DNA from: CALCKW01 sp033852095
GTDB lineage: Bacteria > Pseudomonadota > Gammaproteobacteria > CALCKW01
DNA length: 64,000 nt
Direction of reading: 5' to 3'
Assembly: GCA_033852095.1 (NCBI GenBank)
Contig: JAWSVD010000110.1
Location: 24,366 to 88,365 of the forward strand
A program made the translations under genes and the position numbers. Positions 52,638-61,787 of this stretch are shown here, in pieces (positions within the stretch are counted from its first letter, which is position 1; every line of letters starts with the position of its first letter). A model generated the notes under the pieces. It did no database searches. It was not told the DNA's origin and saw only the letters and a list, made by a program, of their open reading frames with translations.

Positions 52638-52666
52638 GGTATTCAACACTGTGTCGCCGCAGCGAC

Positions 52667-53977
52667 TTATAACTTACCGGATCGATTTTCCCGGATCAGG
52701 CTTTCCAACGCGGCCGTGAATGATGCGTCGTCGATGGTCTCTGGCGTGGGTGGCGGCGCCAATTCCACATCCACAGCAACTCCCTCGTCTTCAAAAAAGG
52801 CCGTTTCGTCAAGGGCATCTATATCATCTTCAGTGATCGTTCCTTCGAACTGAATCGCCTCGCCCGCAAAAGGTTGCTGCTGACCCGCGCTGTCGACAAG
52901 AATCGCCTGTTGATCTTGGTTCAAGTTGGCTTGCTCAAAACCGTCAAACATGGTGCGATCCAGCGCCTCGTCGTAGTGGTCGTTCTGAGCACCGGTGAAT
53001 GGCAGCTCGCTCTCCTCCACCTGAAAATCGACTTCGGACACTGCGCCCTGCAATTCAAGCTGTCGCTGCTGCAGCTCACGCTCCAACTGGGCGACCAAAG
53101 CAGGCACTGACTTGCGCTTACCCAGCGGCACGCTCGCTGGCACACAGCCCGCCAACAGGTAGTCGGCCGAACCGTTGATCAACAGGTGTCGAATGTCTTC
53201 CACCGACTCCGAGCTCAAACCGCCGAGATTGTACAGCTTATCAACCGCGTCGAGCTCTGGCAGCTGATGCAACATGGCGAGCACGCCCTCTGTGGACTGA
53301 CCGCTGTCGTAGTCCAACACCAAAGCACCGATGGACTGCAGCACCCGATCAAAGGCGGGGCGCACGTCCCTTTCCATCATCACACTGAAGATTGCCACGG
53401 GCTTGGAGCGCCAGTCCTGCATGCCCACCGGTGAGGGCGCCTGCTGGGCCAACATGCAACAAGCGCGATAGAGCGAGCCAATCGCCTCTAAGCCGTGCGC
53501 CAGCTGCTCTGTATCAACCATTGGCTTGCCGTGCAATGGCATGATGGTCTGCGCCAGCACCGACTGCCCTTCCGGCACCACGGTGGCGAAGGGACGCATC
53601 GATTTGCTGCGTTTGTCCTCCATCATCATCACCAGCGCCGGCAGGTGATTCAAGGTGAAGTTGACACGGCTATGGGTCTGGTAGAGCTTCATCAGCTGCT
53701 GTTCATCGGGCCGCTCCTGCGCCAACAAATCAGCCCAAAAACGCTCATTCGACAGGTCACTGATTTCCATCACCGCGCAAACACGCTTTTCCTGCTCACC
53801 GTAGGATCTCGCCGCGTGGCAGTATTCGCTGAAGCTGCCCAGCAGCATGGCGTAAAAGTCTGAGGCGTCACTTTCCTTTGACGCCTGCCTGATGTGCTTG
53901 AGCGGCTCAACGATGCCACTGGCCTTGAGCGCTTTGACCACTTGCTTCATTGCTCTGATAGTGTCGTTTTGAATCAT
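52667..53977 (-). CDS. Unrecognised 436-residue cytoplasmic protein with acidic C-terminal tail
   Basis: I do not recognise this family. The first 290 residues look alpha-helical (KQVVKALKASGIVEPLKHI, LHQLPELDAVDKLYNL). They include SDFYAMLLGSFSEYCHAA, FTLNHLPALVMMMEDKRS and AIFSVMMERDVRPAFDRVL. A short Q-rich coiled stretch (LERELQQRQLELQG) leads to an acidic, low-complexity tail (about 320-436) with many E, D, Q and P and FEGTITEDDIDALDETAFF. No signal peptide or membrane helix is present. The ATG at 53977 has an AGAGAAG ribosome site. It is a single-gene unit with its own terminator. Codon use and clean length argue that it is real. Confidence 0.75.
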   Translation of the reverse strand: MIQNDTIRAMKQVVKALKASGIVEPLKHIRQASKESDASDFYAMLLGSFSEYCHAARSYGEQEKRVCAVMEISDLSNERFWADLLAQERPDEQQLMKLYQTHSRVNFTLNHLPALVMMMEDKRSKSMRPFATVVPEGQSVLAQTIMPLHGKPMVDTEQLAHGLEAIGSLYRACCMLAQQAPSPVGMQDWRSKPVAIFSVMMERDVRPAFDRVLQSIGALVLDYDSGQSTEGVLAMLHQLPELDAVDKLYNLGGLSSESVEDIRHLLINGSADYLLAGCVPASVPLGKRKSVPALVAQLERELQQRQLELQGAVSEVDFQVEESELPFTGAQNDHYDEALDRTMFDGFEQANLNQDQQAILVDSAGQQQPFAGEAIQFEGTITEDDIDALDETAFFEDEGVAVDVELAPPPTPETIDDASFTAALESLIRENRSGKL

Positions 53978-54463
53978 CGTATTCTTCTCTGATGTGTGAG
54001 CCGCGAATGCCGGAGCGCTACCTTGTTGCTGCCGTCAGCCATCCGTGCCGAAACTGATTGAACCGCTAGTCTGCCAGAGCCCTGCGAGCCTGTATCAAAA
54101 ACAAAACAGACTTGTGGACGCTGTCACGAAATTTTTTACGGCGGGCTCGGGCCATCGCGCTATGGGACTCATTTAGCCTGTTTCGACACCACATAACTGT
54201 GAAGAACATCACAATACAAACGCCGTTCACGCGCGGCGGTTCGCGCGTAATCAGGCGTCAGTTTTAACTTATAGAAGGCGAGATAAAACAGCGCCTAAGC
54301 CCTCGGATAAGCGCATGCTTACTTTCTAATGACAGCGCAGAAAACCGCCTAGTCCAGGGAGCAATCATATCAATGCTGTTATCGAAACGGGAAGCAACGG
54401 TGCGAATGACCGTGCCCACTCAAGCGGGGCCCTAGGCAACGAGCATCAACAGAATGTACGACC
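53978..54463. other. 486-bp intergenic region
   Basis: It lies between the end of the ThDP-enzyme operon and the 436-residue gene, both on the - strand. A small dyad, ACGCGC-N8-GCGCGT, occurs near 54232-54250. I see no convincing ORF. The promoter of the 436-residue gene must be here, but I cannot place it. Confidence 0.4.
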
Positions 54464-56170
54464 TCAGTGCGGACTTGTGCGCTCGATAGCGACATTGATG
54501 AGCACCTGTCGCCTCTCCTCCGTGGCCACGCGGATAGCGCGCTCCAGCGCCGCGGGCAGCTCTTCGCCGTGCTCTACCGTCTCGGTGTAGGCACGGCTGG
54601 CTTCAGCAGTTTTGGTGAAGTCAGGGCTGGGGCGCAAGGATGTGAGCGGCACATCGTTGCTCTTAGACGCCAAGCCACCTTTGTAGAGCCCCTCCACCGA
54701 GTGCCGCACAGCCCCCCACTCTTCATTATTGAGCACCAAGGTGATCACCGGCAACTCAAGGGCTTCACAGACTTGGTGGCAGGCGGTGGGATTGGCGAAC
54801 ATATAACTGCCATCGCCCACGGTGGCGAATATCAGTCTCTCTGGGTCTGCGAGCTGAGCGCCCATGGCGGCCGCAAGGCCCCAGCCTAAGCCGCCTGAAT
54901 GCGGCTCCTGGAAGTAACTCAGGCGCCCATCGAGCTCCAGCGCCGGCAGTGGACAGCCCAGCTCGTGGAATACACTCGCCTGGCGTCCCTGGATCGCTTG
55001 GCCGAGGCAATGGCTGACCCAGTCCTTGCTCATCGGCCCTCTGCAGCCAGATTTGGCGAGTTTCCTGACACGCTCGCGCTCCTGCTCGGCGATCTCAGTG
55101 ATGCGCGCGCGACGCGCCTGCACAAAATCGACGTCGTATGGGATTTTATTGACCGCCTCAATCAGCGCCTGAATGCTCAGCGCGGTGTCGCCGACAAGCG
55201 TGACGTCAGAGCGAAAATTACGGATTGGCGTGCTGCGCGCGAAGAGCGGGTCCGGGCCGAGCTGGATCACTTTCGCCTGATCGTTTGGCGCCGCCCGATC
55301 TGGCCACCAGGGCGCCAGCGCGTCGATCACCAGCACCACATCAGCCTCGCGCAGCAGTTCATCGGGATGCCAGCTCACGTGCGAGGCATTCGACATCGGG
55401 ATAGCGAGCCGATTTGCCCAGTAATGGGACAGCGGCATGGCCCAGTCCTCGACAAACTGTGACAGCACCTGGAACGCAGCCTCTGACCCCGCCCCGCGCT
55501 GGGCGATTAGCAGCGGTCGCTTGGCCTTGGCCAGCAGCTCAGCCGCTTGCGCCAGCGCCGTCGGCGAGGGGGAGGCTATCGCCGGGGACATGGGCGAGGG
55601 ACGCTCGAGATCATCCGCAGGGCAAGGCTCGCAGAGTACTTCGCGGGGCAAACTCAGATACACCGGCCCCCGCGGGGTGGAATTGGCAACCGACCAAGCC
55701 CGCTCGAGCGCCTCAGCTACTTGATCGGGAAAACGCAGCTCGTAATCCCACTTGCAAGCTTCACGGAGCAGCGCAGTCTGATCGAACATCTCCTGCCCCC
55801 AACCGATCGGCACCGTGCGCGCGCCAAAGCGGCCCCGCTCGCTGACAGGGGTCCGCCCGGACATCAGGATCATGGGAATCTGGTCACAGGCCGCGTTGAT
55901 CGCACCCGTGGCACCGTTCGACAGCCCGACGTTGGTGTGCAACATGACAGCCTGGGCTCGGCCTGTCATCAGCGCGTAACCGTGCGCCATGCCAACAGCG
56001 ACGTGCTCGTGTGGCACCGTCACGGCCTGCGGCAGCTCAATGCCTCGCTCGCGCGCTTCGATCAAACCTTCGATAATCGGCGGGAAATCAGTGCCGGAGT
56101 TGGCGAAGACATAATCCACCCCCAGTGCTTTCAACTTGCCAAAGATCGCCCCACCCGCCGCCGATGTCAT
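54464..56170 (-). CDS. Thiamine-diphosphate-dependent 2-oxoacid decarboxylase-like enzyme (benzoylformate decarboxylase / acetolactate synthase superfamily)
   Basis: This 568-residue enzyme has the three ThDP-family domains. The ylide-activating glutamate is E55 in PHEHVAVGMAHGYALMTG, the central domain is at about 190-330, and the cofactor-binding GDGSYMFANPTACHQV...LNNEEWGA motif is near residue 455. HSGGLGWGLAAAMGA is typical of benzoylformate-decarboxylase-like members. The ATG at 56170 follows AAGAGG; a GTG 12 bases upstream sits on that site and is unlikely. It is the last gene of the second Liv operon, next to an SDR and an aldehyde dehydrogenase. A 2-oxoacid-to-aldehyde step is inferred; carboligation cannot be excluded. 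Confidence 0.87.
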   Translation of the reverse strand: MTSAAGGAIFGKLKALGVDYVFANSGTDFPPIIEGLIEARERGIELPQAVTVPHEHVAVGMAHGYALMTGRAQAVMLHTNVGLSNGATGAINAACDQIPMILMSGRTPVSERGRFGARTVPIGWGQEMFDQTALLREACKWDYELRFPDQVAEALERAWSVANSTPRGPVYLSLPREVLCEPCPADDLERPSPMSPAIASPSPTALAQAAELLAKAKRPLLIAQRGAGSEAAFQVLSQFVEDWAMPLSHYWANRLAIPMSNASHVSWHPDELLREADVVLVIDALAPWWPDRAAPNDQAKVIQLGPDPLFARSTPIRNFRSDVTLVGDTALSIQALIEAVNKIPYDVDFVQARRARITEIAEQERERVRKLAKSGCRGPMSKDWVSHCLGQAIQGRQASVFHELGCPLPALELDGRLSYFQEPHSGGLGWGLAAAMGAQLADPERLIFATVGDGSYMFANPTACHQVCEALELPVITLVLNNEEWGAVRHSVEGLYKGGLASKSNDVPLTSLRPSPDFTKTAEASRAYTETVEHGEELPAALERAIRVATEERRQVLINVAIERTSPH

Positions 56171-56224
56171 ACACTTAAACACCTCTTATTCCTTCTTGAT
56201 TGTGCGGCCCTGTCATCTTGGCAA

Positions 56225-56992
56225 TCAAACGCTCATGCCACCGTCGACAGAGAGCTGTGTGCCCGTCGTAAAGCTCGATTGCTCAGACGCGAGATAGAGC
56301 ACCGAGCGCGCCACCTCCTCCGCCGTGCCATGCCGTCCCAAGGGGATCATTTGGTTAAAAAATTCTGTGCCGTCCCGACCTATCTCCGCGCCCAAGCCGT
56401 CTTCGACCCGTTTTTGAAAACCGTTGTCTATAGGCCCCGGATTGATGGTATTTACCCGGATACCGCGCGGGGCGAGTTCCTTGGCGAGGCAGCGCATCAG
56501 GCCGGTCAGTGCGTGTTTTGCAGAGATATATGCGTGCACACCCGGATCACCGCGGTTAGCCGCCACACTCGAGGTCATGATAATACTGCCACCGGACGCC
56601 ATGTGTGGCACCGCGTATTTGCTCGCCAAAAATGCGCCCAAAACGTGCACTCGCCAAACCTGCTCAAAGGCATCGCTCGGGAAGTCTTCAATTGGCGCTG
56701 CCATGCCGAAGTTGCCCGCGTTGCTGAACAACACCGAGATGTCACCGAAACGGGCGACGGTCTCGGCGACATAGCGCTGCACTTGTTGCTCGTCCGAGAC
56801 GTCCGCCTCGATCAGAATGACGTCGTCATCGATCGCACCGAAGGCCTCGGTGGCCGACTTCTCCAACCTATCAAAACTCAGATCCACTAAGGCAAGGCGG
56901 GCACCGTGACGGCGAAACTCACGCGCCGTCGCCATGCCAAGGCTGCCCGCCCCGCCCGTGATTAGGCAGGTCTTGCCACTCAAATCATGCAT
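56225..56992 (-). CDS. Short-chain dehydrogenase/reductase of the second Liv operon
   Basis: This 255-residue classical SDR has GGAGSLGMATAREF (cofactor loop), an acidic residue after strand 2 (LALVDLS, suggesting NAD), FSNAGNFG, the catalytic serine in IIMTSSVAANRG, and the YISAKHALTGLMRCLAKEL Tyr/Lys block. NTINPGPIDNGF and TGTQLSVDGGMSV complete the family pattern. The ATG at 56992 follows GAGGACG, 10 bp after the ALDH stop. A hydroxyacid-to-oxoacid oxidation before the ThDP enzyme is a sensible guess. Confidence 0.9.
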   Translation of the reverse strand: MHDLSGKTCLITGGAGSLGMATAREFRRHGARLALVDLSFDRLEKSATEAFGAIDDDVILIEADVSDEQQVQRYVAETVARFGDISVLFSNAGNFGMAAPIEDFPSDAFEQVWRVHVLGAFLASKYAVPHMASGGSIIMTSSVAANRGDPGVHAYISAKHALTGLMRCLAKELAPRGIRVNTINPGPIDNGFQKRVEDGLGAEIGRDGTEFFNQMIPLGRHGTAEEVARSVLYLASEQSSFTTGTQLSVDGGMSV

Positions 56993-57002
56993 GCCAGCGT
57001 CC

Positions 57003-58454
57003 TCAGATCGGATAGTGGGGTACGCCCTCTTGGATGGTGATCCAGCGCAGCTCGGTGAATTCGGCGATGCCCGCGGTGCCGCCAAAGCGGCCATAGCCGC
57101 TGTCCTTGACGCCGCCAAAAGGCATTTGCGCCTCATCGTGAACGGTCGGCCCGTTGACGTGACAGATACCCGATTCGATCCGCTTTGCCACCGCCATAGC
57201 ACGCATTACGTCCCCGCCGAACACACTGGCTGCCAGACCATATTCTGTGTCGTTGGCGACACGAACAGCTTCATCGACACTGGCGACGCGCACTACCGAG
57301 GCAGTCGGGCCAAAGCTCTCTTCGGTGTACAGCCGCATGGTCGGCTGGACATAGTCCAGCAGCGTGGCCTCCATCAGCACGCCCTCGCAGCTCCCGCCTG
57401 CCATGAGTTTTGCCCCTTTGTCGACCGCGTCGCGAATCAGCGCTTCGATCCGTTCGGCTGCAGGCCTATCGACCAAACAACCCAAAGGGGTCTTGCCTTC
57501 ACGGGGGTCGCCGACAGCCATCGTCTTCACCTTTGCCGCCAGTTTCTCGACAAAGGCATCGGCGATCTTCTCATCGACAATCATTCGCTCGGTCGACATG
57601 CAAATCTGACCTTGGTTCATGTAGGCGCCAAAGGCAGCCGCAGCCACAGCCGCATCGAGATCGGCGTCGTCGAGCACGATCATTGGCGCCTTGCCACCGA
57701 GCTCGAGCAAGCATGGCTTGAGCTGCCGCGCAGCAAGTTCTGCGACAATGCGGCCGACTCGGGTAGAGCCGGTAAAATTAATCCGCCGCACCGCTGGGTG
57801 CGCTATCAACGTCTCAACGACGCTGCCCGCGTTCTCCGGTGCGTTGGAAATGACATTCAAAACCCCGGCAGGCAGGCCCGCACTCTGTACCGCCTCGATC
57901 ATTAATGCGTGCGTACGCGGTGAGATTTCGGAGCTTTTCATCACAACCGTGTTGCCGCAGGCGAGCGGCATGGCGATAGACCTGATGCCGAGGATGACAG
58001 GGGCGTTCCAAGGGGCGATCGACAATACCACCCCGACCGGCTGCCGACTCGCCATCGCCGTGCTGCCGGGGCGATTGGAAGGGATCAGCTCGCCCTTGAT
58101 CATGGTCGTCATCGACGCCGCTTCGCGCAACATATCCGACGCCAGTTTCACGTTAAACCCGGCCCAGGCCGCGGTCGAACCGATCTCCTCAGCCATGGCC
58201 ACAGCGATTTCACCGCCCTTGGCTTGTAGCGCGTCGGCCGCTGCCATCAACAGCGCTCGGCGCTCAGCGGGCCCCGTTGACGACCAGCCTGGGAATGCCC
58301 GTGCCGCCGCATCGGCCGCCTTGTCAGCGTCAGCTGAAGTGGCTGCTGCCGCCTCGGTCGCAACGCCGCCCGTCATCGGGTTTAGGCGCTTAAAGGTTTT
58401 TCCGTCTGACGCCGCTTCGCGCCTTCCATCGATAAGCAAATCAAGAACGTCCAC
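57003..58454 (-). CDS. Aldehyde dehydrogenase, aromatic (vanillin/salicylaldehyde dehydrogenase-like)
   Basis: This 483-residue NAD(P)-dependent enzyme has the catalytic cysteine in NQGQICMSTERM, the general-base glutamate in LELGGKAPMIVL, the cofactor loop FTGSTRVGRIV and SIAPWNAPVIL. The C-terminal VNGPTVHDEAQMPFGGVKDSGYGRFGG region (seen as NGPTVHDEAQMPFGG and SGYGRFGG) is close to that of salicylaldehyde and vanillin dehydrogenases. That hints at an aromatic aldehyde. It starts with GTG at 58454 after AAGGAGAATTCA. It lies 21 bp after LivF in the same operon. Confidence 0.9.
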   Translation of the reverse strand: MDVLDLLIDGRREAASDGKTFKRLNPMTGGVATEAAAATSADADKAADAAARAFPGWSSTGPAERRALLMAAADALQAKGGEIAVAMAEEIGSTAAWAGFNVKLASDMLREAASMTTMIKGELIPSNRPGSTAMASRQPVGVVLSIAPWNAPVILGIRSIAMPLACGNTVVMKSSEISPRTHALMIEAVQSAGLPAGVLNVISNAPENAGSVVETLIAHPAVRRINFTGSTRVGRIVAELAARQLKPCLLELGGKAPMIVLDDADLDAAVAAAAFGAYMNQGQICMSTERMIVDEKIADAFVEKLAAKVKTMAVGDPREGKTPLGCLVDRPAAERIEALIRDAVDKGAKLMAGGSCEGVLMEATLLDYVQPTMRLYTEESFGPTASVVRVASVDEAVRVANDTEYGLAASVFGGDVMRAMAVAKRIESGICHVNGPTVHDEAQMPFGGVKDSGYGRFGGTAGIAEFTELRWITIQEGVPHYPI

Positions 58455-58475
58455 TGAATTCTCCTTATAAAATCT

Positions 58476-59189
58476 TTAATCGCCGCCGCCGAGAAAGGCT
58501 CGTCGCACAGCTTCGTTGTTCATTAAGTCTCCGGCACTTCCTTCACCGGTGATACGCCCTGCTTCTATCAAATATCCCCTGTCTGCGTGGCGAAGACTGA
58601 TGCGCACGTTTTGCTCTACGATGAGCAAGCCAACTCCGGTCTGCTTGATCCGCACCAGCGCCTTGAACATATCCGTCACAATAATAGGGGCCAGGCCAAG
58701 ACTGGGCTCATCCAACAACAGATAGTCGGGGTTTGACATCATTGCCCGGCCAATAGCGACCATCTGTTGCTCGCCTCCAGACATGGTTCTGACGTATTGC
58801 TCCCGGCGCTCAGCGAGTCGCGGGAATATGTCAAAAACTTGCGCCATGCGCTCGGCTTCTCCTGCGCGCGCACGCGCTGGGGTCGCACCGAGCTGCAGGT
58901 TTTCCTCCACCGTCATCAAGCCCACGATGCCTCGCCCCTCAGGCACGAGCGATACGCCAGCCTGGGTGATCTCGTGCGCCTGGCGACCGATCAGCGATTG
59001 GCCCTCGAGAGTGATCAGTGAGCCAGATTGCGCAGCGATCAGCCCAGCAATCGCCTTCAAGAGTGTCGTCTTGCCGGCGCCGTTTGCACCCAATATAACG
59101 ACTGTTTCGCCCTTGGATATAGAGAGCGCGACTTGCTGTACGGCGAGGTGTTTGTCATAACGGACAGTGACTTGCTCCAACTCAAGCAT
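58476..59189 (-). CDS. Branched-chain-type ABC transporter ATPase, LivF-like (second system)
   Basis: This 237-residue ATPase has Walker A GANGAGKTT, signature SGGEQQMVAIGRAM, Walker B YLLLDEPSLGLAP and VEQNVRISLRHADRGYLIEAG. Length is normal for LivF and lacks the basic tail of the first system's copy. Two adjacent ATG codons open the gene; the second (59189) has better spacing from GGGGGA. It overlaps the LivG stop. Confidence 0.9.
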   Translation of the reverse strand: MLELEQVTVRYDKHLAVQQVALSISKGETVVILGANGAGKTTLLKAIAGLIAAQSGSLITLEGQSLIGRQAHEITQAGVSLVPEGRGIVGLMTVEENLQLGATPARARAGEAERMAQVFDIFPRLAERREQYVRTMSGGEQQMVAIGRAMMSNPDYLLLDEPSLGLAPIIVTDMFKALVRIKQTGVGLLIVEQNVRISLRHADRGYLIEAGRITGEGSAGDLMNNEAVRRAFLGGGD

Positions 59190-59910
59190 CATCGTCCCCC
59201 AGATAGGCCCGCACGACCTCGGGCATTTTTAACACCTCTGCGCTTTCACCGCTGGCGATAATCTGACCCGCATTCATCACAATACAGCGTGAGCACAGCG
59301 CCCGCACCGCCTCCATGATGTGTTCAACCAGCAGCACAGTGACGCCCTCCCCCTGCAGTTGCCGAACTAGATCGATGCCTATCTGCAGCTCGCTCGGGTT
59401 GAGCCCCGCCAGCCATTCATCGAGCAACAGCAAGCTCGGCTCCGAGGCCAGGGCCCGCGCCAGCTCCATGCGCTTTTGGTCGATATAGGTCAAATTGCCG
59501 ACCCGTTCACCGCCGCGCCCCTCGAGCCCGACGAAAGCCAGCTTCTCTTCCACCAACGTGTCGGCCTCTCGCCCCCACAGCCGGCGTCGACCGTAGGCGA
59601 AGCTGATCAGCACGTTCTCGGCGACGCTGAGTGTGGGCAATGTGCGCACCAGTTGGAAGGTGCGCGCAACCCCGAGTTTGGAGATACGATGCGGCTTGAG
59701 CCGGCTCAAATTGGTACCGCGAAAGACGATGTCGCCCTTGTCGGCGGCAATCGCACCCGAGATCATGTTGAGCACGGTGGTCTTGCCCGAACCGTTCGGC
59801 CCGAGCAAGCCCACGACCTCTCCCTTAGCGAGAGAAAAATCCACCTGATTGACGGCGACCAACCCGCCAAAGCGTTTCTCCAAGCCTGTGATTTCAAGCT
59901 GTGCTTTCAT
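59182..59910 (-). CDS. Branched-chain-type ABC transporter ATPase, LivG-like (second system)
   Basis: This 242-residue ATPase has Walker A GPNGSGKTT, the LivG block GVARTFQLVRTL, LTYIDQKRMELARAL in place of the usual LSGG signature, and Walker B SLLLLDEWLAGLNP (DEW rather than DEP). It is slightly shorter than the first system's LivG. The ATG at 59910 shares a base with the LivM stop (TGATG). Confidence 0.88.
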   Translation of the reverse strand: MKAQLEITGLEKRFGGLVAVNQVDFSLAKGEVVGLLGPNGSGKTTVLNMISGAIAADKGDIVFRGTNLSRLKPHRISKLGVARTFQLVRTLPTLSVAENVLISFAYGRRRLWGREADTLVEEKLAFVGLEGRGGERVGNLTYIDQKRMELARALASEPSLLLLDEWLAGLNPSELQIGIDLVRQLQGEGVTVLLVEHIMEAVRALCSRCIVMNAGQIIASGESAEVLKMPEVVRAYLGDDDA

Positions 59911-60821
59911 CAATTGCTACCTCTGCGCAAATCATCGAACTTCGCCAGCACGCCGTTGGGCATGACGAAAACGATCATGATAAAAAGCAGGCCCAGGATA
60001 ATAGAGAAGTGGTTCGGGAAGTTTGCCGACAGCCACTCGAACAACAGAAAAAGAGGGATCGCCCCGACCATGGGGCCCCAAAGCCGGCCTGGGCCACCGA
60101 GCAATGCCATGATCAACGTCAGGAAAGACAGGGTTGGATTGAAAACGATCGACGGCTCGATATAGGTCCACCGCGGTGCCTGAATGGCACCGACAAGTGT
60201 AATGATTGTCGCACTGAGCATGAACAGCAATAGCTTGGCGCGCGTGACATCGATACCGACGTGGGCAGCGACGGATTCATCGTCGCCCACCGCCTTCAAG
60301 GCAAGCCCAAGTCGGCTGCGCCCGATCAACCACGAAATTATCAGTGTTAGCGTCAACAGGGCCAATAACTGCCAGTAGATATGACGGCCTTCGAGCGGCA
60401 AAAAAATGTAACGACCCAGCGTGTGGGTGATATTGACTTCCCACCAGGTCACCGTCTGGCGCACGAGCTCGGCGAGCCCGAAAGTAAATATCACAAAGTA
60501 CACCCCGGCGAGACGCAGCGTGGACAAGCCAACCACGGCCGCCAGCGCACAGCCTATGGCAGCGGCAACCAGCAATACCAGTGGATAGGGCATCACCTCG
60601 CTCAACACCGCCACCGTGTAGGCGCCGGTGCCGAAGAAGGCCACCGTCGCAAGGGACACATAGCGCGTAGGGCCAGAAAACAGTGCCCAGGCGGTGGCGA
60701 GTGTCGCATAGCCAGACATTCCCAGCAGCAGACCCGTGCCGTAGTCACTGAGGTAGAAAGGCGCAGCCGCAAATACCAACCAGACACACACGATCAAGCC
60801 GAATTTCAGTTTAGAGGACAT
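59910..60821 (-). CDS. Branched-chain-type ABC permease, LivM-like (second system)
   Basis: This 303-residue permease has about eight to nine membrane segments. TLRLAGVYFVIFTFGLAELVR, the coupling loop AVGDDESVAAHVGIDVTRAK and LTLIMALLGGPGRLWGPMVGA correspond to LivM features. It begins 5 bp after the LivH stop and its own stop overlaps LivG. Confidence 0.9.
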   Translation of the reverse strand: MSSKLKFGLIVCVWLVFAAAPFYLSDYGTGLLLGMSGYATLATAWALFSGPTRYVSLATVAFFGTGAYTVAVLSEVMPYPLVLLVAAAIGCALAAVVGLSTLRLAGVYFVIFTFGLAELVRQTVTWWEVNITHTLGRYIFLPLEGRHIYWQLLALLTLTLIISWLIGRSRLGLALKAVGDDESVAAHVGIDVTRAKLLLFMLSATIITLVGAIQAPRWTYIEPSIVFNPTLSFLTLIMALLGGPGRLWGPMVGAIPLFLLFEWLSANFPNHFSIILGLLFIMIVFVMPNGVLAKFDDLRRGSN

Positions 60822-60826
60822 GCTCT

Positions 60827-61693
60827 TCAGCCCCCCTTGCCAAATAGGCCCGTCGGGCGGATAAGGAGAATACCCAGGAAGACGGTGTAGGTCGCCGCGA
60901 GCGTCAAGCCTGGGTCAATATAGGCGGCGACAAAGGTCTCCACGACGCCCAGGATCAACCCAGCCACCAACGCACCGAACACACTGCCCTTGCCGCCCAG
61001 AATAACCACGATCAGCGCCTTCATCGTGAACACCACACCCGCGGTTGCAGTAAAGGTCTGGTACATCGATATCACCACACCGCCCGAAGCCGCCAGTGCC
61101 CCGCCAATCGAGAAGGCATAACGTGCGACCCGCGTGACGTCGATGCCATAGAGCGGTGCACTCTCAGGCGCCAACGCGACAGCCCGCAACATCATTCCCC
61201 ACCGTGTACGGAACAAAACAAATATCAATATCGCCCCCAACACCAGTGCCAATACAAGCGCGGAGAGCCGGTTGGCCGCAACCGTCGTGCCCAACAAATC
61301 CACAGGTGTATTGAGGAAACTGTAACTCGTGTACGCGCCGCCGAAGACGACAAGCAGGATTCCCTGGATCACAAAGAGCAGCCCGAACGTGACAAGGATG
61401 GAATCGACTTCGAGTGCTGCAGTGTGGGGGGCGCGCTCAACCAGTGGCTGCATGATGAAAAAGAATATCGCGTAACTCAGCGCAAAGCCTGCCGGCACGA
61501 GCACAAACAAGGCCAGCAATGGGCTGAGTTGATAGCCAGAAAAAAGGACAAAGGTGCCAAAGCAGGCAACAATAATCGTATCGCCAAAGGCCAGGTTCAT
61601 GATACGTGCGATGCCGTATTGCAGGGTCAAGCCCATGGCGATCAGCGCGTACGTTCCACCCAGCACGAGGCCGTTAATGAGGTGTTCCAGCAT
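60827..61693 (-). CDS. Branched-chain-type ABC permease, LivH-like (second system)
   Basis: This 288-residue permease opens with LINGLVLGGTYALIAMGLTL and IMNLAFGDTII, the LivH start. It continues with AVALAPESAPLYGIDVTRV (coupling loop) and KALIVVILGGKGSVFGALVAGLI-type end (LIVVILGGKGSVFGALVAG). AGAAAG precedes the ATG at 61693. A strong hairpin separates it from the binding-protein gene upstream. Confidence 0.9.
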   Translation of the reverse strand: MLEHLINGLVLGGTYALIAMGLTLQYGIARIMNLAFGDTIIVACFGTFVLFSGYQLSPLLALFVLVPAGFALSYAIFFFIMQPLVERAPHTAALEVDSILVTFGLLFVIQGILLVVFGGAYTSYSFLNTPVDLLGTTVAANRLSALVLALVLGAILIFVLFRTRWGMMLRAVALAPESAPLYGIDVTRVARYAFSIGGALAASGGVVISMYQTFTATAGVVFTMKALIVVILGGKGSVFGALVAGLILGVVETFVAAYIDPGLTLAATYTVFLGILLIRPTGLFGKGG

Positions 61694-61741
61694 GTTCAGG
61701 TTCTTTCTATGGTGGGGAGCAAATATTAAACCATTGCCAAA

Positions 61742-61773
61742 AAGCGGCGACGGGCCACACAGGCCCGTCGCTT
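61742..61773 (-). terminator. Intra-operon terminator/attenuator after the binding-protein gene
   Basis: GCGACGGGCC (61747-61756) and GGCCCGTCGC (61762-61771) form a perfect 10-bp stem with an ACACA loop. On the - strand it is followed by CGCTTTTTGG. It begins 17 bp past the binding-protein stop and before the permease genes, so read-through must be partial. Confidence 0.8.
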
Positions 61774-61787
61774 AGCCCTCTCGCCTA

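Larger units (their letters stand above)
52081..52666. other. 586-bp intergenic region with operator-like palindrome and two hairpins
   Basis: It separates the acyl-CoA synthetase operon from the upstream gene on the same (-) strand. It holds the promoter palindrome (52143-52158), a GC hairpin (52569-52588) and the terminator of the upstream gene (52614-52637). A 69-codon - strand frame at 52173-52382 has no motif and is not called. Confidence 0.5.

Noticed and set aside
55547..56890. 447-codon + strand open frame
   Set aside because: It lies antisense across the ThDP-enzyme and SDR genes, has histidine/arginine-rich composition and no family motif. GC-rich codon use on the other strand explains it.
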